This document shows positions 42,456 to 51,124 of a DNA stretch of 64,000 nucleotides, in pieces. A program made the position numbers and the translations under genes. Source of the stretch: an uncultured Lentisphaerota bacterium (lineage in GTDB: Bacteria; Verrucomicrobiota; Kiritimatiellia; CAIQIC01); the NCBI GenBank assembly GCA_903912445.1, contig CAIWHP010000258.1:27513-91512 (forward strand). The letters run 5' to 3'. Position 1 is the stretch's first letter. Every line of letters starts with the position of its first letter. The notes below the pieces were generated by a model. That model searched no databases and was not told the DNA's origin. It saw nothing but the letters and a program-made list of their open reading frames with translations.

Positions 42456-44372
42456 TTAGGGCGCGCCCCCGGGTGACCGGAGGTCTGGTCGCGGGGCCTC
42501 TTGTCCGGCGGCGGACGCTGCTTTCAAGGCGAGGCAATGCCGGTGAAACGCCTGTACCCGTTTAAACCGCGCCATCAAAGTTTCGTCGCCAGCCTGCGCG
42601 AGCGCGGCCTCAGCGCTATCAAGCTGTTGCCCGAGCGCGACCAGACGCGTGAGCGCCGCCGCCGAAGCATCGGCGGCGGCGAGTTCCGGCCACAGGGCGG
42701 AGAAGTAGTTTTCCATGGCCGGGCCGGCTAAGCCAAAGAGCTGCCGATAGAAATCGCGATCGATGGCGGCGACATCCGCCGAGGGGTTCCACATCAGCTG
42801 GGCGCCGAGGCGGTTCCAATACGGCGTGGGATCGTCGTTATAGTAGTCGGTGCAATTCTGCCAGCCCATGATGCCTTGCCGGACATAGAACTCAAAGTCG
42901 CGCTGCATCAGCCGGTTGGGCCACGGGCCGCTCTGCTGATAGCGGAGCATGGGCACGCGCAGGGAATGGGCGACGTGCAGGTTGTAATACTCCAGCAGCA
43001 CCACGTCACCGGCGAAGTGGCCGGCGGCGAGATACCCGCGCCACTGTTGCCAGCGGTGGTAGGCGGCCAGGTCCTCGTCGGTGGGGTTTTTCTTGGCGTT
43101 GGTCTTGATGGCCTTGAGCTGCGGCTTCCACGCGAGATAAGGTGCGGCATGCCGGTTCGCCTCAGACTCCATCGGGGCGTCGTGTACCCGCAGGTCGTTG
43201 CACCACAGCAAGACGAAGTTCCGCCCGTTCGCATACGGCTGGACCTGCCGCGGGGGCACGCCGCACTCGTTGTAGGCAATCCACAGGAGCTTCGGGGCCC
43301 GGGGCCGGGTTTCGAGCGCGCGGGCAAGGTTGTTCATGAGCGTGAGATACCAATCGCTGGCGGATAGGCTGGCACAGCGCGCACACTGGCACTGCACCCC
43401 GCGCTGCGAACCATCCGGCGGATAGAGCGCAAAGAGATCAATGAAGGGGGCCGCATCGAGGTACTTCAGCGCATTGGTCACCACGATCTGCATCGCCTCC
43501 TCGTTGGCATAGCAAAACGAGAGGGCCCCACCCCACACGGCGGAATGGGTGGACTTGCGTGTGCCGCCCAGCAGTGGGAAATATTCGGGATGGCTGGCGA
43601 ACAGGTTCGTCCCGGGTGTGAGCCGCGCCAGGATATGCCCGGGCCCCACAATCTGCAGCCCGCGCTTCTGTACTTCCTCGAGGGCAATTTGATCCCAGTT
43701 TTCTCCGGCCCGCGCGGGGGTGAGGACGAAGGCGTTGCACCGGTTCTTGGCGGACCAGTCGGCGATGTTGGCCAGCTTTGTACGGTCGGTCGCACTGAAG
43801 CCGTTGTCGCTCACGAAGCGGTACTTCATCACCGGCTTTTCAGCCACATCCATCCGCGGTAGCGCCAACGATGCCGTGCGTGGAATAAGTTCCCCCTGCC
43901 GCGTCTGGTAGCCAAAGAAACGGGCCCCGCAGGTCTCGAGCAGATGATACACGGCATACAGCGCACTGCGGTCATGCGTGCCGGAAAGCACCAGCGCCGC
44001 CTGCCCCGGGCCGGCAGAGACCGTCTGCACCACGTAGCCGTCGTCGCCGAGCCGCTCGTGCTCCAGGCGCAGCCGGGCGTCCGCACACACACGCGCCAAA
44101 CGCGCATGGGTGGCCGGACGGCCGAGGAGAATTTCGAAACCCTGCACCGGCGCCCCGGGAGGCAGGGTCTGGATGGGCAGCGTGACCGCGGTCATCTGCG
44201 CGACGTAGCGCTGCAATTCCTCCGCCGCAAAGCGCTCCACCGGCGTGGCCTGCTCCCCGATGACGATGACGGCGCGCACGACGCCACGCTCAACCAGAAA
44301 CTCGGCGGCGGCAGGCGCTCCCAGCAGGCAGAGCACGCCGAGGCAACACCGCATCCAGATACCGTGCATCAT
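42456..44372 (-). CDS. secreted DUF4838 domain protein, probable glycoside hydrolase
   Basis: A 638-residue exported protein (signal ending GAPAAA). An N-terminal alpha/beta domain resembling the GH67/GH20 accessory domain (ATPVERFAAEELQRYVAQMTAVTLPI, FEILLGRPATHARLA, DGYVVQTVS, LYAVYHLLETCGARFF) precedes a TIM-barrel-like DUF4838 region (ALYPPDGSQRGVQCQCARC, LLWIAYNECGVPPR, GYLAAGHFAGDVVLLEYY). DUF4838 proteins are common in PVC and Bacteroidota polysaccharide clusters and are related to alpha-glucuronidases, but the activity is not demonstrated. The start is one of two adjacent ATGs (44372 or 44369). Confidence 0.75.
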   Translation of the reverse strand: MMHGIWMRCCLGVLCLLGAPAAAEFLVERGVVRAVIVIGEQATPVERFAAEELQRYVAQMTAVTLPIQTLPPGAPVQGFEILLGRPATHARLARVCADARLRLEHERLGDDGYVVQTVSAGPGQAALVLSGTHDRSALYAVYHLLETCGARFFGYQTRQGELIPRTASLALPRMDVAEKPVMKYRFVSDNGFSATDRTKLANIADWSAKNRCNAFVLTPARAGENWDQIALEEVQKRGLQIVGPGHILARLTPGTNLFASHPEYFPLLGGTRKSTHSAVWGGALSFCYANEEAMQIVVTNALKYLDAAPFIDLFALYPPDGSQRGVQCQCARCASLSASDWYLTLMNNLARALETRPRAPKLLWIAYNECGVPPRQVQPYANGRNFVLLWCNDLRVHDAPMESEANRHAAPYLAWKPQLKAIKTNAKKNPTDEDLAAYHRWQQWRGYLAAGHFAGDVVLLEYYNLHVAHSLRVPMLRYQQSGPWPNRLMQRDFEFYVRQGIMGWQNCTDYYNDDPTPYWNRLGAQLMWNPSADVAAIDRDFYRQLFGLAGPAMENYFSALWPELAAADASAAALTRLVALGQQLDSAEAALAQAGDETLMARFKRVQAFHRHCLALKAASAAGQEAPRPDLRSPGGAP

Positions 44373-44417
44373 ATACAGGCCACATCCGGCGAGGAGCAGA
44401 AGATGACAGCCCTCGAG

Positions 44418-45062
44418 TTATTTCTTGGGACAGCCCACGGTCTGGGCGAGCGTGATTTTGGCGGTGTCGGGCAGCTTCAGGGCCGCGGCCAGCGCGGGCT
44501 TGTCGGACGGCATGCGCACGACCGTGGCCAGGCCCTCCGAGGCGCAGAAAAGATAGACGTTCTGGCCGACGAAGCCGGTGTCGGTCGCGGAATAAAAGGC
44601 CAGTTCCTCGGGCGTGCATTTTTTCAGCTTCGCCGTGTCGGCCACATAGACCAGGTTCAGCGGCGCGGTGGCGACGAAGTCCTGCTTGCCGGTCAGCTTG
44701 CGGAAATCGCCCTTGGCCACGGCCTTGAGGCTGTTGGCCTTGACGTCGTGCAGCCACGCCCCCTCGGCGGTGACGACATAGATTTCGATCTCCTGGCAGT
44801 CCTTGGCCGAAGGCGCGGTGCGCTTGCCCGTGTCGGCGCGGCTGATGCCGTGCGCCGCCCAGAGCAGGTCGGACAGCGTCTGCGGCGCCAAAGCCTGCGG
44901 CGCGAACTCGCGTGTGGATTTGCGGTCCTTCAGCACCTGCAACAGCGGCTTGCCGCCTTCCATCTTCGGCGCCGGCAGGGCCACATCGGCCAGCTCCTGC
45001 GCCGCCGCCAAGCCCGTCGCCATCACCAACACCCCCGCCAGCATTCTGATTGTCGTCTGCAT
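44418..45062 (-). CDS. exported nitroreductase-fold (SagB/ThcOx-like) protein
   Basis: A 214-residue flavin-type oxidoreductase. The signature LKDRKSTREFAPQALAPQTLSDLLWAAHGISR (about 44-75) is the FMN-binding start of the nitroreductase superfamily, and DTGFVGQNVYLFCASEGLATVVR its dimer helix. Residues 1-21 (MQTTIRMLAGVLVMATGLAAA) form a signal peptide, so the enzyme should be periplasmic, where FMN loading is unusual. The SagB branch oxidises peptides in other bacteria; no precursor peptide or cyclodehydratase is seen here. The ribosome site AAAGGA is well placed. Confidence 0.8.
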   Translation of the reverse strand: MQTTIRMLAGVLVMATGLAAAQELADVALPAPKMEGGKPLLQVLKDRKSTREFAPQALAPQTLSDLLWAAHGISRADTGKRTAPSAKDCQEIEIYVVTAEGAWLHDVKANSLKAVAKGDFRKLTGKQDFVATAPLNLVYVADTAKLKKCTPEELAFYSATDTGFVGQNVYLFCASEGLATVVRMPSDKPALAAALKLPDTAKITLAQTVGCPKK

Positions 45063-45087
45063 GCTTTAATCCTTTCTTCGGTTCTCC

Positions 45088-45106
45088 GCCGGGTCGGTGA
45101 CCCGGC
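45088..45106. repeat. short inverted repeat (GCCGGGTC-GGT-GACCCGGC)
   Basis: Eight-base perfect stem with a 3-nt loop, followed by CTGC, in the leader region of the nitroreductase gene. Same stem family as 30482-30498. Confidence 0.65.
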
Positions 45107-45131
45107 CTGCAAAAATATCCGCCTGCTGGAG

Positions 45132-45151
45132 GCCGCGTGACCTCACGCGGC
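45132..45151. repeat. inverted repeat (GCCGCGTGA-CC-TCACGCGGC)
   Basis: Perfect 9-bp stem, 2-nt loop, 12 bp after the stop of the flavodoxin-like gene. Close to the element at 30421-30444. Confidence 0.7.
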
Positions 45152-45162
45152 ACTCAACATCT

Positions 45163-45735
45163 TCAACGCGTTTTCTTGAGCAGCCACGCCATGTTCGCGC
45201 CCAGGGTGGTCATGGTCCGCATGGCTTCCTCGTCCTGCCCGACTTCGCCCTTGTCGCGCCCATAGCCGATGTTCCAATAGCTGGAACCGGGCACCAGCAT
45301 CTCGTTGATCAGGAAGAAGTGGTTGAGGCTGTCGAAGACATGGATGCCGCCGGCCCGCCGGACGGCGACGACCGCGGCGCCGACCTTGCGGCTCAAATGG
45401 TTCTGGTCGCCCCGCAAGGTGAAGCCGGCCCGGTCCATCAGCGCCTTCATCTCCGGCGTGACGTCGGCGAAATACGTCGGCGAGGCGAGGATGATGCCGT
45501 CGGCTGCACGCATCTGCGCGATCCAGCCGTTCACCGGGTCGTCGGTCTGCGAGCACTGCCCGTTCTGCAGCTTGCGGCATTGATAGCACGCCTTGCAGCC
45601 GTGCAGCAGGTGCCCGCCCACCTGCACCAACTCCGTGTCGATCCCCTCCTGCCGCAGCACCTCGAAAACCTGCTGGATCATGCGGACGGTATTCCCGTCC
45701 TTGCGCGGACTGCCGTTGAACGCCAAAACTTTCAT
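45163..45735 (-). CDS. flavodoxin-fold NADPH-dependent FMN reductase / iron-sulfur flavoprotein-like
   Basis: A 190-residue cytoplasmic flavoprotein. The FMN phosphate loop is VLAFNGSPRKDGNT (3-16), and DGIILASPTYFADVTPEMKALMDRAG is the second flavin-binding segment. A cysteine group C-x2-C-x2-C (GCKACYQCRK, about 46-55) plus a later Cys resembles archaeal iron-sulfur flavoprotein and may hold a [4Fe-4S] cluster. The physiological partner is unknown; the exported nitroreductase just downstream on the same strand is a candidate for shared function. Start at 45735 has AAGGGA, with three palindromes in its leader. Confidence 0.82.
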   Translation of the reverse strand: MKVLAFNGSPRKDGNTVRMIQQVFEVLRQEGIDTELVQVGGHLLHGCKACYQCRKLQNGQCSQTDDPVNGWIAQMRAADGIILASPTYFADVTPEMKALMDRAGFTLRGDQNHLSRKVGAAVVAVRRAGGIHVFDSLNHFFLINEMLVPGSSYWNIGYGRDKGEVGQDEEAMRTMTTLGANMAWLLKKTR

Positions 45736-45755
45736 GCCGGTCCCTTCGTTGCGTG

Positions 45756-45838
45756 TTTTCCAAGGCTTGGAAAAACAACGCGGCATTCTTCCAAGGCTTG
45801 GAAAAAATTGCACGCCGAATTTCCAAGGCCCGGAAAAC
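45756..45838. repeat. triplet of TTCC..GGAA palindromes
   Basis: Centres at 45765, 45796 and 45828 (spacing 31 and 32 bp). The first is TTTTCCAAGGCTTGGAAAA, a near-perfect palindrome. The array lies between the rhaT terminator-like hairpin and the flavodoxin-like gene. Confidence 0.85.
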
Positions 45839-45840
45839 AG

Positions 45841-45870
45841 CGCAGGCCGTCCCGGGCGGGACGGCCTGCG
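45841..45870 (-). terminator. hairpin downstream of rhaT
   Basis: Perfect 13-bp stem CGCAGGCCGTCCC/GGGACGGCCTGCG with a 4-nt loop, 22 bp after the rhaT stop. On the minus strand the next bases are CTGTTTTCC, so the adjoining palindrome supplies the only T-run. Probably terminates the rhamnose operon. Confidence 0.65.
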
Positions 45871-45891
45871 ACACGACACTACGGAACGGGC

Positions 45892-46986
45892 TCAGGTGGT
45901 CTTGGCGGCCGCGGGCGCGGCCTGGGGCTGCGCGAGCTTGCCGCTGATGCCGGCGATGACGGCGGAGCCGAGCAGCAGCACGAGGCCGATCGCCAGCAGC
46001 CTGCGCGTGCGGCTGCTGGTGCCCTTCCACTCGCCCAGCGCGATGCCGAGCAGCGAGCTGAAGAGGATCGCGGCGGCCATCAGCAGCGCCCAGCCGACGT
46101 AAGCGGTCGGACCCATCGCCGGCTCGCCCGTCTTGAAACAGATGAACTGCGAGCACCAGATCGCGCCCGCGAGGCCGGCAAAGACGAGGTTGCCGAGCAG
46201 CGGCGTGCCGCTCTTGACGTAGTCGCCCAAGGTCTTGTTCTTCAGGTTGAGGAACAGGCACCAGAGCGCGTTGACCGTCAGGCCGCCGAGCAGCACGACG
46301 ACGAGCACAGGCATCCCGCTCCAGGTGTGCGAGGTGACCGGCGCGGTGGTCTCCGCGAGCTTCTGGATGTTCGGGCCGCCCTGCAGGCCGAAGCTCATGC
46401 CGGCGCTCATGATGCCGGAGAACGAGGCCGCGAGCACACCCTTCTTGAAGTTGTATTCCGCGACGGCCTTCTTCTTGACCTCCTCCGACATCTCCTTCTC
46501 CTTCGACATTCCCGCCATGCCGACGAGCACGATGCCCGCGAGGGAGGTGAGCACGCCGAGCAGCGTCATGTTCGCCGCGGGCGTGCCGTAGAGCGCGTGC
46601 AGGTTGCCCGTGATGATCGGCGGGATCAGCGTGCCGGTGGCGGAGCAGAGCCCGCAGCCCAGCGCCAGCCCGAGGCCGACGCCGAGGAAGCGGATCATCA
46701 GGCCCCACGTCAGGCCGCCGACGCCCCACGCGGCGCCGCACAGATAGCAGTAGAGCAACTCGTTGCCCGGCGCGGCCTTGAGCACCGCGACCAGGTTGGG
46801 CGCGGTGGAGAAGGCCAGCGTGAGCGGGACGATGAGCAGCCCGAAGAGGGCGTAGATCATCCAGTAGCTCTCCCACGCCCAGTTCTTGACCTTCTTGAAG
46901 GGCAGGTAGAACACCGCGCCCGCCAGGCCGCCGAGCGTGAAGATGATCACGCCCAGCAGCGGGTTCGTTGCAGTCGTCGGATCCAT
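45892..46986 (-). CDS. rhaT: L-rhamnose/proton symporter
   Basis: A 364-residue inner-membrane permease with about ten helices, covering the RhaT family: LLGVIIFTLGGLAGAVFYLPFKKVKNWAWESYW at the start, CGAAWGVGGLTWGLMIRFLGVGLG, and a central charged loop (KEKEMSEEVKKKAVAEYNFKKG). It imports L-rhamnose with H+. A strong AAGGGGG site precedes the ATG, which lies 9 bp after the rhaA stop, so the two are co-transcribed. The C-terminal Pro/Ala-rich tail is not conserved in the family. Confidence 0.95.
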   Translation of the reverse strand: MDPTTATNPLLGVIIFTLGGLAGAVFYLPFKKVKNWAWESYWMIYALFGLLIVPLTLAFSTAPNLVAVLKAAPGNELLYCYLCGAAWGVGGLTWGLMIRFLGVGLGLALGCGLCSATGTLIPPIITGNLHALYGTPAANMTLLGVLTSLAGIVLVGMAGMSKEKEMSEEVKKKAVAEYNFKKGVLAASFSGIMSAGMSFGLQGGPNIQKLAETTAPVTSHTWSGMPVLVVVLLGGLTVNALWCLFLNLKNKTLGDYVKSGTPLLGNLVFAGLAGAIWCSQFICFKTGEPAMGPTAYVGWALLMAAAILFSSLLGIALGEWKGTSSRTRRLLAIGLVLLLGSAVIAGISGKLAQPQAAPAAAKTT

Positions 46987-46995
46987 GAGGCCCCC

Positions 46996-48276
46996 TTATT
47001 TCCGTTTGGCGAGCACGTCCTGCTCGTATTGCTTGACGGCGAGCAGCCACTCGGCGCCGACCGGCACTTCCTGCTGTTCGCAGAAGAAATCCCACAGCGC
47101 GCCGAGCGGCAGCGTGCGGCATTCCTCGAGCAGCGCGAGGCGGCTGGTGTAGTCGCCGCTCTTCTCGGCCTCGACCAGCGTCGGGGTCGGCTCGACCAGC
47201 GCCTTGAGGAGCGACTTCTGCATGTTGCGCGTGCCGATGACCCACGCGGCGACGCGGTTGATGCTGGCGTCGAAATAGTCGAGGCCGATGTGCGTGCGGT
47301 TGAGGAAATCGCCGCGCACGAGCTCCTGCCCGATCTCTTCGAGCTCGTTGCTGAGCACGACGACGTGATCGCTGTCCCAGCGGACGCCGCGGCTGACGTG
47401 CAACAGGATTTCCGGCAGGAACTGGAACACGCTGCTGATTTTGTCGGTGATCGTCTCGGTCGGGTGATAGTGGCCGGTGTCGAGCGTGAACAGCGTCTTA
47501 TGCTTGACCGCGTAGCCGAGGTAGTACTCGTGGGAGCCGACCGTGTAGCTCTCGCAGCCGATGCCGAACAGCTTGCCTTCGACGGAGTCGAGGTTGTAGG
47601 GCTGGCCCTTCGCCGGGTTCACCTGCACCTTGAACATCGCGTTGAGCGAGTCCGTTAGCCGGTCGCGCGGGCCGACGCGGTCCACGGGCGTGTCCTTCAT
47701 GCCGTCGGGGATCCAGACGTTCGTCACGCAGGTCTTGCCGAGGGCCTTGCCCATCGCCGCGGCGATCTTACGGCAGGCGATGCCGTGGTCGATCCAGAAC
47801 TTGCGGATGCCCTTGTCGGCGTTGGAGAGCGTGAAATTGCTCGCGGCCTTCGGGTGCGAGAAGAAGGTCGGGTTGAAGTCCAGCCCGATGCCGAGCTTCT
47901 TCGCCCAGTCGATCCAGCCCTGGAAATGTTGCGGGCCGATTTCGTTGCGGTCCACCTTCTTGCCGGCGAACTCGCCGTAGAAGGCGTGGAGGTTGAAGCG
48001 GTGCTTGCCGGGGATCAGGGAGAAGGCCAGCTCGGCGTCGGAGCGCAGCTCGGCCGGCGTGCGGGCCTTGCCGGGATAGTTGCCGGTCGCGGCCAGCCCG
48101 CCGCCCAGCTCGGTGCCGAACTTTTCGAACCCGCCAACATCATCGCCCTGCCAGCAGTGCAGCGAGATCGGCACGGTGCGCAGTTTCTTCAGCGCGGCAT
48201 CGGTGTCCACGCCGAGCGCGGCATATTGGGCGCGCGCGAGGGCATAGGCTTGCTCTACGTTCTTGCTCTTGGCCAT
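46996..48276 (-). CDS. rhaA: L-rhamnose isomerase
   Basis: A 426-residue TIM-barrel isomerase converting L-rhamnose to L-rhamnulose, similar in length to E. coli RhaA. Visible family landmarks are [74 protein letters not shown] and [15 protein letters not shown], containing the Glu/Asp/His metal ligands. AAGGAGA precedes the start. It is the middle gene of the MFS-rhaA-rhaT operon. No rhamnulose kinase or rhamnulose-1-phosphate aldolase gene is adjacent; xylB and the class II aldolase near 18 kb could be substitutes only by speculation. Confidence 0.95.
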   Translation of the reverse strand: MAKSKNVEQAYALARAQYAALGVDTDAALKKLRTVPISLHCWQGDDVGGFEKFGTELGGGLAATGNYPGKARTPAELRSDAELAFSLIPGKHRFNLHAFYGEFAGKKVDRNEIGPQHFQGWIDWAKKLGIGLDFNPTFFSHPKAASNFTLSNADKGIRKFWIDHGIACRKIAAAMGKALGKTCVTNVWIPDGMKDTPVDRVGPRDRLTDSLNAMFKVQVNPAKGQPYNLDSVEGKLFGIGCESYTVGSHEYYLGYAVKHKTLFTLDTGHYHPTETITDKISSVFQFLPEILLHVSRGVRWDSDHVVVLSNELEEIGQELVRGDFLNRTHIGLDYFDASINRVAAWVIGTRNMQKSLLKALVEPTPTLVEAEKSGDYTSRLALLEECRTLPLGALWDFFCEQQEVPVGAEWLLAVKQYEQDVLAKRK

Positions 48277-48300
48277 GGCGGTCTCCTTTTCCAGGTTGCG

Positions 48301-49932
48301 TTATTTTTCGTCCAGTACAATGGGTTCGAAGCGCGGCGCCAGCAGGTGATGGATCGCGAACGAAACGAGGTAGGCGAACGCGCAGATGCCGAACAGGATC
48401 GCGTAGCCTGCGGTCACGCCGCCGGCCGCCTTGAAATGGTCGAGCAGCGCGCCGGTCAGCAGCGGGAAGAGCATCCCGCCCATCGAGCCGGCCATGCCGC
48501 CAATGCCTATGATCGAGGCCACGGCCTTCTTCGGAAACATGTCCGAGACCGTCGTGTAGAGGTTCGCCGACCACGCCTGGTGCGCCGCGCCCGCGAGGCT
48601 GATCAGCAGCACCGCGTACCAGAACAGGCCGTTGTCGCGCGCGGAGTCGGCCAGCGCCTGCTTCATCTGCGCGGCCTTCTCCACCGAGATGACGGCGCCC
48701 GCCGCGGCAATGAATTCTTCCGCCGTGCGGTAGGTCTTGCCGTTCAGCGCCACGAGCGCCGCGCCGACGTCGGCCGGCACCGGCTGCGCCACCTTCGCCT
48801 TCACCGTCTTGCCGTCCACGACGCTGGTCTGCTCGACCAGGTAGGTCGCGGTCTTGAGCCGCTCGAAGAAGCCCGCGCCCACGTCGAACTTACCGAACTT
48901 CGTCGCGAACATCACCGGCACCACGCAGAGCGCGAAGATGATCATGCCCGTCTTGCGGGCGCGCGTGACCGACCAGCCGCGCTTGTTCATGTGCCCGGTG
49001 ATCCAGCCGCCGAAGATGCTCAGCACCGTGATGATCGTGTAGATCGTGACCAGGTGCACCCAGCTCTTCTTGATGTTCAGCAGCAGCGTCTCGTTGAAGA
49101 AGTCGGGCAGCCAGATCAGGAAGAACCACCACACCGGGTCGGTCAGGAACTTGGCGCTGATGAACGACCACGTCTGCGGATACCGGAGCAGGCTCAGCCA
49201 TTTGACCTTCTTGCCCGAGCCGTCGTCGCCATCGCTCTGGATGTGGGCCAGCTCCGCCGGGTTGCAGCGCGGATGCACTTCCGGCGACTTGTACATCGGC
49301 AGCCAGAAGATCAGCCAGACGAAGCCCGCCACGCCGGCGATGAGGAACGGCATCGGCCAGCCGTAATGGATCGCGAGGAACGGCACGACCGCCGGGGCGA
49401 TGATCGCGCCGACGTTCGTGCCCGCATTGAAGATGCTCGTGGAGAACGCGCGCTCGCGCTTCGGGAACCACTGGGCCGTGCCCTTGATCGCCGCCGGGAA
49501 GTTGCCCGCCTCGGCCAGGCCCAGCAGCACGCGGCAGAAGCCGAACGCGCCGACCGCCAGCGCCGTGTAGCTCACCGCCGTGCCGAACAATTGCATCCCC
49601 TGCCCCACCGGCAGCCAGTTGACGAACGCGTGCGCCATCGCCGCCAGGCTCCAGCCGATCATCGAGACCGTGTAGCCCGCGCGCACGCCTTTGCGGTCCA
49701 CGTACCAGCCGAACCACAGCAGGCCGAGGCCGTAGGCGCCCTGGAACATCGAGTTCACCAAGCCGAACTGCGCCTTGGTCCAGCCGAACTGCACATCGAG
49801 GAATTCCTTGATGAGCGACAGGATCTGCCGGTCGATGTAGTTGATGGTGGTGGCGAAGAACAGCAGCGCGCAGATGGTCCACCGATAGTTGGTCATCACG
49901 CCGTCCGTCTTCGCCGTCGCATTGTCATTCAT
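48301..49932 (-). CDS. MFS transporter (ACS/hexuronate type) with large loop insert
   Basis: A 543-residue permease of the same family as the one at 23.7 kb (WTICALLFFATTINYIDRQILSLI, LLGLAEAGNFPAAIKGTAQWFPKRERAFSTSIFNAGTNVGA). It is about 100 residues longer because of a hydrophilic insert around 335-430 (ATYLVEQTSVVDGKTVKAKV, ALNGKTYRTAEEFIAAAGAV) in a late loop, which looks like a small folded domain. It is first in the operon with rhaA (24 bp spacing) and rhaT, so it probably takes up rhamnose-linked sugar acids or oligosaccharides such as those from ulvan or rhamnogalacturonan. That is inference. Confidence 0.82.
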   Translation of the reverse strand: MNDNATAKTDGVMTNYRWTICALLFFATTINYIDRQILSLIKEFLDVQFGWTKAQFGLVNSMFQGAYGLGLLWFGWYVDRKGVRAGYTVSMIGWSLAAMAHAFVNWLPVGQGMQLFGTAVSYTALAVGAFGFCRVLLGLAEAGNFPAAIKGTAQWFPKRERAFSTSIFNAGTNVGAIIAPAVVPFLAIHYGWPMPFLIAGVAGFVWLIFWLPMYKSPEVHPRCNPAELAHIQSDGDDGSGKKVKWLSLLRYPQTWSFISAKFLTDPVWWFFLIWLPDFFNETLLLNIKKSWVHLVTIYTIITVLSIFGGWITGHMNKRGWSVTRARKTGMIIFALCVVPVMFATKFGKFDVGAGFFERLKTATYLVEQTSVVDGKTVKAKVAQPVPADVGAALVALNGKTYRTAEEFIAAAGAVISVEKAAQMKQALADSARDNGLFWYAVLLISLAGAAHQAWSANLYTTVSDMFPKKAVASIIGIGGMAGSMGGMLFPLLTGALLDHFKAAGGVTAGYAILFGICAFAYLVSFAIHHLLAPRFEPIVLDEK

Positions 49933-50133
49933 ATGTCCGCCCAGTTGATCGGAGGAAAATAGCGGCCCGCCCCGCCATGTGCCAGCCTTATTTCCGCTCT
50001 CCGCAAAATTTTCCCGGCGGAGCGGACGCCCGGCCAAGGCAGATCGCGAAAGCGCGCGGCAAAACGAACGGGAAACCTCCACGGCGCGCCAGTTCTGCAC
50101 GCCACGTGCGCCTGTCCTTGGCCACCGGGCAAG

Positions 50134-50162
50134 TTGACAAACATTTCATCTGCGAGTATGCA
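50134..50162 (+). promoter_or_regulatory. strong promoter giving leaderless DUF4239 mRNA
   Basis: Consensus TTGACA (50134-50139), 17-bp spacer, TATGCA (50157-50162). Predicted +1 at about 50169-50171, at the ATG at 50171. The earlier in-frame ATG at 50162 overlaps the -10 and would not be transcribed. Confidence 0.65.
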
Positions 50163-50170
50163 TGCGAACC

Positions 50171-50944
50171 ATGAACCCGACGGTGCTGATGCTGGCTTTG
50201 TGCCTGGGGCTGTTCCTGGGCATGCTCGCGATCTACTCGGCATGCTACCGGGCGGGGCGCCGTCGCCTGCTGAAGGAGAGCACCATCCCTGAACCATCCG
50301 GGGCCATCATCGGGGCGGTGTTCGGGCTGCTGGGCCTCCTGATCACCTTCACCTATTTCGAAGCCCAGGGACGCTTCAACACGCGGCGCCAGTTGATGGT
50401 GCAGGAAGCCAACGCGATGGGCACGGCCTACCTGCGCCTGGAACTCCTGCCGGCGCCGGCGCAGCCGCCGCTGCGGGCGAAATTCCGGGAGTATGCTGCC
50501 GCCCGGGCGTCCCTGTTCGCCAAACTTGAGCAACCGGCAACGACCAAGGCAGAACTCGACCAGGATGCCGCGCTGCTCAGGGAAATCTGGACCCAGGCGG
50601 TGACGGCCAGCAGCGGCCCTGAGCAGCAAGTCACACGCGCGTTGCTGCTGCCTGCGCTCAACGAGATGAGCGATATCGTGACCACGCGCACCATGGCCAT
50701 CAGGACACATCCCCCATGGCCTGTTTTTGCGGTGCTGTTTGCCATCGCCCTGGTCTGTGCCGCCATGACCGGTTACCGGGCGAGCACCTCGGAGTATTCC
50801 GGGCGCTTCTACAACATCCTGCTGGCGGCAGTCATGGCGTGCGTCCTGTTTCTGATTCTCGACATCGAGTATCCGCGCTTCGGGCTGATCCGCCTCGATA
50901 CCGCAAACCAAGCGTTGGTGGAACTGGCAGCGACGATGAAATAG
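50171..50944 (+). CDS. DUF4239 (bestrophin-like) membrane protein
   Basis: A 257-residue membrane protein with two N-terminal helices (VLMLALCLGLFLGMLAIYSACY and AIIGAVFGLLGLLITFTYF), a cytoplasmic helical middle and two C-terminal helices (WPVFAVLFAIALVCAAMTGYRAS, YNILLAAVMACVLFLILDIE). The FxAQGRFNTRRQLMVQEANAMGTAYLRLELL segment is typical of DUF4239, which is distantly compared with bestrophin chloride channels; function is undemonstrated. The start at 50171 rather than 50162 is chosen from the promoter position. Divergent from the MFS-rhaA-rhaT operon. Confidence 0.8.
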   Translation: MNPTVLMLALCLGLFLGMLAIYSACYRAGRRRLLKESTIPEPSGAIIGAVFGLLGLLITFTYFEAQGRFNTRRQLMVQEANAMGTAYLRLELLPAPAQPPLRAKFREYAAARASLFAKLEQPATTKAELDQDAALLREIWTQAVTASSGPEQQVTRALLLPALNEMSDIVTTRTMAIRTHPPWPVFAVLFAIALVCAAMTGYRASTSEYSGRFYNILLAAVMACVLFLILDIEYPRFGLIRLDTANQALVELAATMK

Positions 50945-51075
50945 GGCCGCCGCGCGCTTTCGCCAACACGAGCCGCAGCGCCCGCCTCGCCTCCTGAACG
51001 ACGACGCCGACCAAGCACCCTGTTGTTACCCGTACGCCGGCAAGCCGCCGGGTGCCCCCGGCTAAGGCGCAAACC

Positions 51076-51124
51076 TGTCCCGGCTTGGAAAATAAAACGG
51101 GTGCCTTTTCCATGGTTTGGAAAA
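51076..51124. repeat. palindrome pair at the infC transcript end
   Basis: A degenerate copy (TGTCCCGGCTTGGAA, centre about 51083) and TTTTCCATGGTTTGGAAAA (centre 51115), 32 bp apart. The second forms the upper part of the infC terminator hairpin. Confidence 0.6.

Noticed and set aside
45756-45838. Three evenly spaced palindromes as a mini CRISPR
   Set aside because: The repeat core is only about 18 bp, the intervals are about 13 bp, and no cas gene is near.
50162-50170. ATG at 50162 as the start of the DUF4239 gene
   Set aside because: It overlaps the -10 box of an almost consensus promoter, so it would not be in the transcript. ATG 50171 was used.
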